NCBI GenBank assembly: GCA_902464015.1
Contig: CABQHM010000065.1
Location: forward strand, 1 to 17,405
Length of the DNA stretch: 17,405 nt
Direction: 5' to 3'
Source: an uncultured Coriobacteriales bacterium
Lineage (GTDB): Bacteria > Actinomycetota > Coriobacteriia > Coriobacteriales > UMGS124
The notes beneath the pieces were generated by a model. That model was not told the DNA's origin and ran no database searches. It saw only the letters and a program-made list of their open reading frames with translations. Positions 14,352-17,405 of this stretch are shown here, in pieces; the stretch's first letter is position 1; every line of letters begins with the position of its first letter. The position numbers were made by a program, and so were the translations under genes.

Positions 14352-14385
14352 AGCCGGAAAGCACCGGCTTGGGGCCGTGCGCCCC
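14352..14385. repeat. Two adjacent GC-rich hairpins between divergent promoters
   Basis: AGCCGG-AAAGCA-CCGGCT (14352..14369) is a perfect 6-bp stem, followed after one base by GGGGC-CGTGC-GCCCC (14371..14385), a perfect 5-bp stem. Neither strand has a U-run after them, so they do not look like intrinsic terminators. They lie upstream of the leftward -10 box, so they are in the operon transcript only if a second, more distal promoter exists. Confidence 0.5.
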
Positions 14386-14492
14386 TCGCGCCAACGCCCG
14401 AAACCCTCGTGAGGACGTGTCGTTTTTGCAACAAACCCCTCCGCCTTGCACAAATGTAATCTGCGGTACACCCGAGATTCATCTTGCTTGGG

Positions 14493-14498
14493 TATACT
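14493..14498 (+). promoter_or_regulatory. Possible -10 box for the small membrane protein gene
   Basis: TATACT lies 79 bases before the ATG at 14578, giving a plausible 5' leader of about 70 nt. The -35 position is not consensus, so this is tentative. Confidence 0.35.
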
Positions 14499-14577
14499 TG
14501 GGTGCATACGTCACAGGCCGTGCCGTGCGCCACGCAGGCGCCCAAACGACACCGCCGCCAGCAAAGGAGAGGTCGCC

Positions 14578-14835
14578 ATGATTACCGCTATGTTTGTCTG
14601 CATGCTCTTCTGCCTCGGGGGCATCGCGCTCGCCATTGGTGCGGGCGTCATCACATTTACGTTCGGCATAATCGGAGGCATCGCCAAGGGCATCTGCAAG
14701 CTCATAGGCGTGCTGCTCATGCCCATCGCGCTCATGTTCGCCTTCTTCTTCCACGTGGGTTACCTGCTGCCCATTCTTGTGCCCGTGGCTCTCATTTTGG
14801 TAGTCATCGGGCTTTTGACCCCGAAGAGGGCCTAA
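14578..14835 (+). CDS. Small membrane protein of unknown function
   Basis: This 85-residue protein is almost entirely hydrophobic: a first glycine-rich segment (about 3-33), a second (about 40-60) and a third (about 62-80), ending LLTPKRA, so a basic, probably cytoplasmic tail. The ATG at 14578 has an excellent AAAGGAGAGG ribosome site. I do not recognise a family. It is transcribed away from the polysaccharide operon and lies 76 nt before the TVP38-family gene on the same strand. The glycine-rich first segment (GGIALAIGAG, GIIGGIAKG) suggests tight helix packing. It could be a partner of the following membrane protein, but nothing in the sequence demonstrates that. Confidence 0.75.
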   Translation: MITAMFVCMLFCLGGIALAIGAGVITFTFGIIGGIAKGICKLIGVLLMPIALMFAFFFHVGYLLPILVPVALILVVIGLLTPKRA

Positions 14836-14863
14836 CCGCTGGGTATAAGGTGCTCCATGTTGC

Positions 14864-14869
14864 TATAGA
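14864..14869 (+). promoter_or_regulatory. Possible extended -10 promoter for the TVP38-family gene
   Basis: TGCTATAGA (TG at 14861-14862, -10 TATAGA at 14864..14869) is an extended -10 arrangement in the 76-nt gap before the gene at 14912. The predicted start near 14876 leaves a leader of about 36 nt. No convincing -35 is present. Confidence 0.35.
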
Positions 14870-14911
14870 ATGACCCGAACGATTCGCTGCCAGTGAGAGG
14901 CTGCCCGCCGC

Positions 14912-15673
14912 ATGAAAACGCCTGATTTCTCCAAGATGCCCAAACAGGGCAAAGTCGCCCTTTTTGCCGTGGTCTTCATCGCGCTCATCGGCGTCGTGTG
15001 GCTCATCGCCAAGCTCTGCTCGCCCGTCATCGACATGCTGAGCGACCCCGTTACGCAGGTGCAGTTTGAGGAATGGGTCAACAGCCTGGGCATCCTCGGC
15101 GTGGGCATCATGCTGCTCATCCAGATCCTGCAAATCGTCATCGCGTTTATCCCCGGTGAGTTCGTGCAGGTCATGGCCGGCGTGATGTACGGCACGTGGG
15201 GCGGCCTGGCGCTGTGCCTTGCGGGCTGTGTGCTGGCCTCGGGCGTCATCTTCGCCCTCATCCGCCGCCTGGGCCGCGACTTCGTGGTCAAATTCTTTGG
15301 CGAGGAACAGCTCAGCAAGTACGACTTCCTGCAGGACTCCTCCAAGCTCGAGACGCTCGTGTTCATCTTGTTCCTCATCCCGGGCCTGCCCAAGGACCTG
15401 CTCACCTACATCGTGCCGCTCACGCCCATCAGCATGACCAACTTCCTCGTGCTCTCCACCGTGGGTCGCCTGCCGGGCATGATCGCCTCCACGCTCATCG
15501 GCTCCTCGGTATCCAACGCCAACTGGCCGCTCATCATCGGCATCTTCGTGGTGGTCATCGTGTTCGCACTTCTGGGCATCTGGAAAAAGGACGCCCTCAT
15601 GGACTGGGCGAAAAAGCGCGGCGGCGTGAAGAAGGAGACCGGCAGCAGCAGCGAGGCGAAGGCGGCGAAGTAG
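14912..15673 (+). CDS. TVP38/TMEM64-family (DedA superfamily) membrane protein
   Basis: This 253-residue protein has about six hydrophobic segments. It carries the SNARE-associated/DedA-type core: IPGEFVQVMAGVMYG (80-94), a glycine-rich helix ending RRLGRDFV (118-125), and a later LIPGLPKDLLTY that supplies the conserved proline-acidic half. A membrane helix and a lysine-rich tail (KKRGGVKKE, then a Ser/Ala end) follow. DedA-superfamily proteins move or scramble phospholipids, and some recycle undecaprenyl phosphate; TVP38-type bacterial members are mostly uncharacterised. The ATG at 14912 has GAGAGG about 11 nt upstream. It is followed by a strong terminator at 15697. A role in lipid-carrier recycling for the adjacent polysaccharide pathway is speculation. 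Confidence 0.85.
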   Translation: MKTPDFSKMPKQGKVALFAVVFIALIGVVWLIAKLCSPVIDMLSDPVTQVQFEEWVNSLGILGVGIMLLIQILQIVIAFIPGEFVQVMAGVMYGTWGGLALCLAGCVLASGVIFALIRRLGRDFVVKFFGEEQLSKYDFLQDSSKLETLVFILFLIPGLPKDLLTYIVPLTPISMTNFLVLSTVGRLPGMIASTLIGSSVSNANWPLIIGIFVVVIVFALLGIWKKDALMDWAKKRGGVKKETGSSSEAKAAK

Positions 15674-15696
15674 CGCGACTAGTACGACCCCCTCAA

Positions 15697-15739
15697 AGCC
15701 CGAGTGCATCCCCACACCGGAATGCGCTCGGGCTTTTTT
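15697..15739 (+). terminator. Intrinsic terminator after the TVP38-family gene
   Basis: AGCCCGAG (15697..15704) pairs perfectly with CTCGGGCT (15727..15734). The stem extends inward through a T-G pair and GCAT/ATGC, and T6 follows, then GTTTTT. The opposite strand has only TTT after the stem, so it acts mainly rightward. It lies 23 nt after the stop codon. Confidence 0.92.
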
Positions 15740-15842
15740 GTTTTTCTTCACCTTGTCTGCATAATGCTGACACAATTGGGTACCACCAAAGAAACCGCGC
15801 TTTGCGACCCGCAAGCGTTTCCCTTACGAGCCCAAGAAAGCG

Positions 15843-17387
15843 GTGAGCCTATTGAGACACGCATTCAAATCCAAGCTACGCGAATCACTCGCGGCCGTTT
15901 TACCTATCACGGCAATCGTTCTTATCTTGTCATTCACAATCGCACCCATGCCCATCGGCACGTTGCTCCTCTTCATCCTGGGTGCGGCGCTTCTCATAGC
16001 AGGCACGGGCCTCTTTACCCTCGGCGCTGACGTCGCCATGATGCCCATCGGCCAGGCAATCGGACAGAAGCTCTCCCAGTCAAACAAAACGTTCCTCATT
16101 ATGGGCGTGTGCCTTGCCATCGGCATCGCGGTGACCGTGGCCGAGCCCGACCTGCAGGTGCTCGCCCGCCAGGTGCCCGCCGTGCCCGACATGACGCTCA
16201 TCATCACCGTGGCGGCCGGCGTGGGCGTGTTCCTCATGGTGGCCTTCCTGCGCATGAAGTTTGGCATCGCGCTGCGCTACTTCATCGTGGGACTCTACGG
16301 CTTGGTGTTCTTGCTGGCGTGCTTCGTACCGGCAGAGTTCCTCGCCGTGGCGTTCGACTCGGGCGGCGTCACCACCGGCCCCATCACCGTGCCGTTCATC
16401 ATCGCGATGGGCGCGGGCCTGGCAGCGCTCACCGGTAAGGACGAGGACGCATTCGGCGTGGTGGCCATCTGCAGCGTGGGCCCGATCCTGGCGGTCATGG
16501 TGCTGGGCCTGCTCTTTGACACCTCCGACCTGGCGTATGTCCCCTTCGCCATCCCCGAGATCCAGACCTCTCAGGAGGCCTTCGAGCTCTTCATGGTCGA
16601 CCTGCCCCTCTACCTCAAGGAAGTCGCGCTGGGTCTTCTGCCCATCATGGCGATTTTCTTGGTGGCGCAGGCTGTATCACTGCGCATGGACAAGACCGAG
16701 CTGCGCGGCGTGCTGCGCGGCGTCGTGGTTACCTATGTGGGCCTGGTCCTGTTCCTTCTCGGCGCCAACGTTGGCTTCATGCCCGCCGGCCACTACCTGG
16801 GCGAGGTCCTAGCGGCCGAGTGCCCCTGGTGGGTGCTCGTGGGCGTGGCGGCGCTCGTGGGCTACTTCATTGTGGCCGCCGAGCCCGCCGTGCACGTGCT
16901 CAACAAACAGGTTGAGGACGTGACCGACGGCACCGTGCGCCACACCTCCATGGGCAGGTGCCTGGCCATCGGCGTGGCCCTGGCAAGCGGCCTGGCGATG
17001 CTGCGTGTGTGCTTCCACATCCCCGTGATGGCGGTGCTCGTGCCGGGCTACCTGGCAGCCATCCTCTTTAGCTTCCGCACGCCGGCCATCTTCACTTCCA
17101 TCGCGTTCGACTCCGGCGGAGTGGCCTCCGGCCCCATGACCGCGACGTTCCTGCTGCCCTTCGCCATGGGCGCATGCACGGCCGTGGGCGGCAACGTGCT
17201 GATGGACGCCTTCGGCGTGGTGGCGCTTGTGGCGATGACCCCGCTGATCACCGTGCAGGTGATGGGCCTGGTGGCCGAGCGCAAGAAGCGCAAGGGCGGC
17301 GGTCGCAAGCGCGGCGACGTGACTGGCACGCTCCCCCGCGTGGACGCCTCCGCCGGCGCCACCGGCAAGCTGAAGCGCGTGGCGTAG
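15843..17387 (+). CDS. DUF1538 family membrane protein with two internal repeats
   Basis: This 514-residue integral membrane protein contains two copies of a DUF1538 unit. The first has GADVAMMPIG (61-70), VAEPDLQVL (99-107), AFDSGGVTTGP (170-180) and DAFGVVA (202-208). The second has GANVGFMPAG (307-316), AAEPAVHVL (345-353), AFDSGGVASGP (421-431) and DAFGVVA (455-461). The duplicated AFDSGG and AEP motifs in membrane context suggest a transporter with inverted or tandem halves, but the substrate is unknown. The C-terminal 35 residues are basic and disordered (KKRKGGGRKRGD). The GTG at 15843 gives a family-like start, although its ribosome site is weak; TTG 15852 with GGTGA upstream is an alternative. 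The terminator at 15697 separates it from the previous gene. Confidence 0.9.
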   Translation: MSLLRHAFKSKLRESLAAVLPITAIVLILSFTIAPMPIGTLLLFILGAALLIAGTGLFTLGADVAMMPIGQAIGQKLSQSNKTFLIMGVCLAIGIAVTVAEPDLQVLARQVPAVPDMTLIITVAAGVGVFLMVAFLRMKFGIALRYFIVGLYGLVFLLACFVPAEFLAVAFDSGGVTTGPITVPFIIAMGAGLAALTGKDEDAFGVVAICSVGPILAVMVLGLLFDTSDLAYVPFAIPEIQTSQEAFELFMVDLPLYLKEVALGLLPIMAIFLVAQAVSLRMDKTELRGVLRGVVVTYVGLVLFLLGANVGFMPAGHYLGEVLAAECPWWVLVGVAALVGYFIVAAEPAVHVLNKQVEDVTDGTVRHTSMGRCLAIGVALASGLAMLRVCFHIPVMAVLVPGYLAAILFSFRTPAIFTSIAFDSGGVASGPMTATFLLPFAMGACTAVGGNVLMDAFGVVALVAMTPLITVQVMGLVAERKKRKGGGRKRGDVTGTLPRVDASAGATGKLKRVA

Positions 17388-17405
17388 GGGCGGGCGGGCG
17401 ACGGG

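Larger units (their letters stand above)
14105..14577. other. Divergent intergenic control region
   Basis: This 473-base gene-free stretch separates the leftward polysaccharide operon from the rightward membrane-protein genes. It holds, from left to right, the ops-like stem-loop (14139..14178), a 5'-end dyad (14247..14266), the leftward -10 box (14275..14280), two adjacent GC hairpins (14352..14385), and a possible rightward -10 box (14493..14498). Short open frames across it lack coding character. Confidence 0.7.

Noticed and set aside
14804..15814. 336-codon leftward open frame opposite the TVP38-family gene
   Set aside because: The product is a charged His/Asp/Glu/Ala-rich sequence typical of antisense reading of a GC-rich membrane-protein gene, and it runs through the terminator.
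1..17405. tRNA, rRNA, CRISPR arrays, insertion sequences, att sites
   Set aside because: I found no tRNA-like cloverleaf, regularly spaced repeats, transposase motifs or flanking direct repeats by reading both strands.

Overview
The window looks like chromosomal DNA of a high-GC Gram-positive anaerobe, most likely a member of the Coriobacteriia (Collinsella/Olsenella type). This is inferred from GC-rich codon use, strong GGAGG-type ribosome sites, a NusG paralog at the head of a polysaccharide operon, the DUF1538 and TVP38-family membrane proteins, and the mix of capsule enzymes. The genus assignment is an inference.

About 80% of the window is one leftward (minus-strand) cell-surface polysaccharide operon of 14 tightly packed genes, from about 14280 down to 635. 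In transcription order these are: a LoaP/RfaH-like NusG paralog; a membrane phosphoglycosyl transferase (initiating enzyme); a WecG/TagA glycosyltransferase; UDP-ManNAc dehydrogenase (wecC type); UDP-GlcNAc 2-epimerase (wecB type); a TupA-type ATP-grasp protein; a GT4 glycosyltransferase; a GT32-like capsular glycosyltransferase; a serine-acetyltransferase-like O-acetyltransferase; a polysaccharide pyruvyl transferase; a Wzx flippase; a Wzy polymerase; a coenzyme-F420-hydrogenase-beta-like Fe-S protein; and a second hexapeptide-repeat acetyltransferase. Together they predict a Wzx/Wzy-dependent polymer with a short repeat unit that contains ManNAcA (or ManNAc) and carries acetyl and pyruvyl groups. 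No chain-length regulator or tyrosine kinase/phosphatase is in the window. Most junctions overlap or are under 30 nt apart, and five genes appear to use GTG or TTG starts.

The leader of this operon (14105 to about 14268) is the most interesting non-coding stretch. It has a consensus -10 box, a dyad exactly at the predicted RNA 5' end, and just before the NusG-paralog gene a 40-nt stem-loop. The 3' arm of that stem-loop reads GGCGCTAGCGTGGCTT in the sense direction, very close to the enterobacterial ops element (GGCGGTAGCGT) recognised by RfaH. This suggests that the NusG paralog controls its own operon through an ops-like site.

To the right, reading rightward, are a small membrane protein, a TVP38/TMEM64 (DedA-superfamily) membrane protein followed by a clear intrinsic terminator, and a DUF1538 membrane protein with two internal repeats. 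To the left of the operon (1 to 630), GC content falls and only fragments are visible: an uncharacterised short ORF coupled to a truncated DUF4238 gene start, a 14-bp palindrome, and possibly the first codons of a gene running off the left edge.
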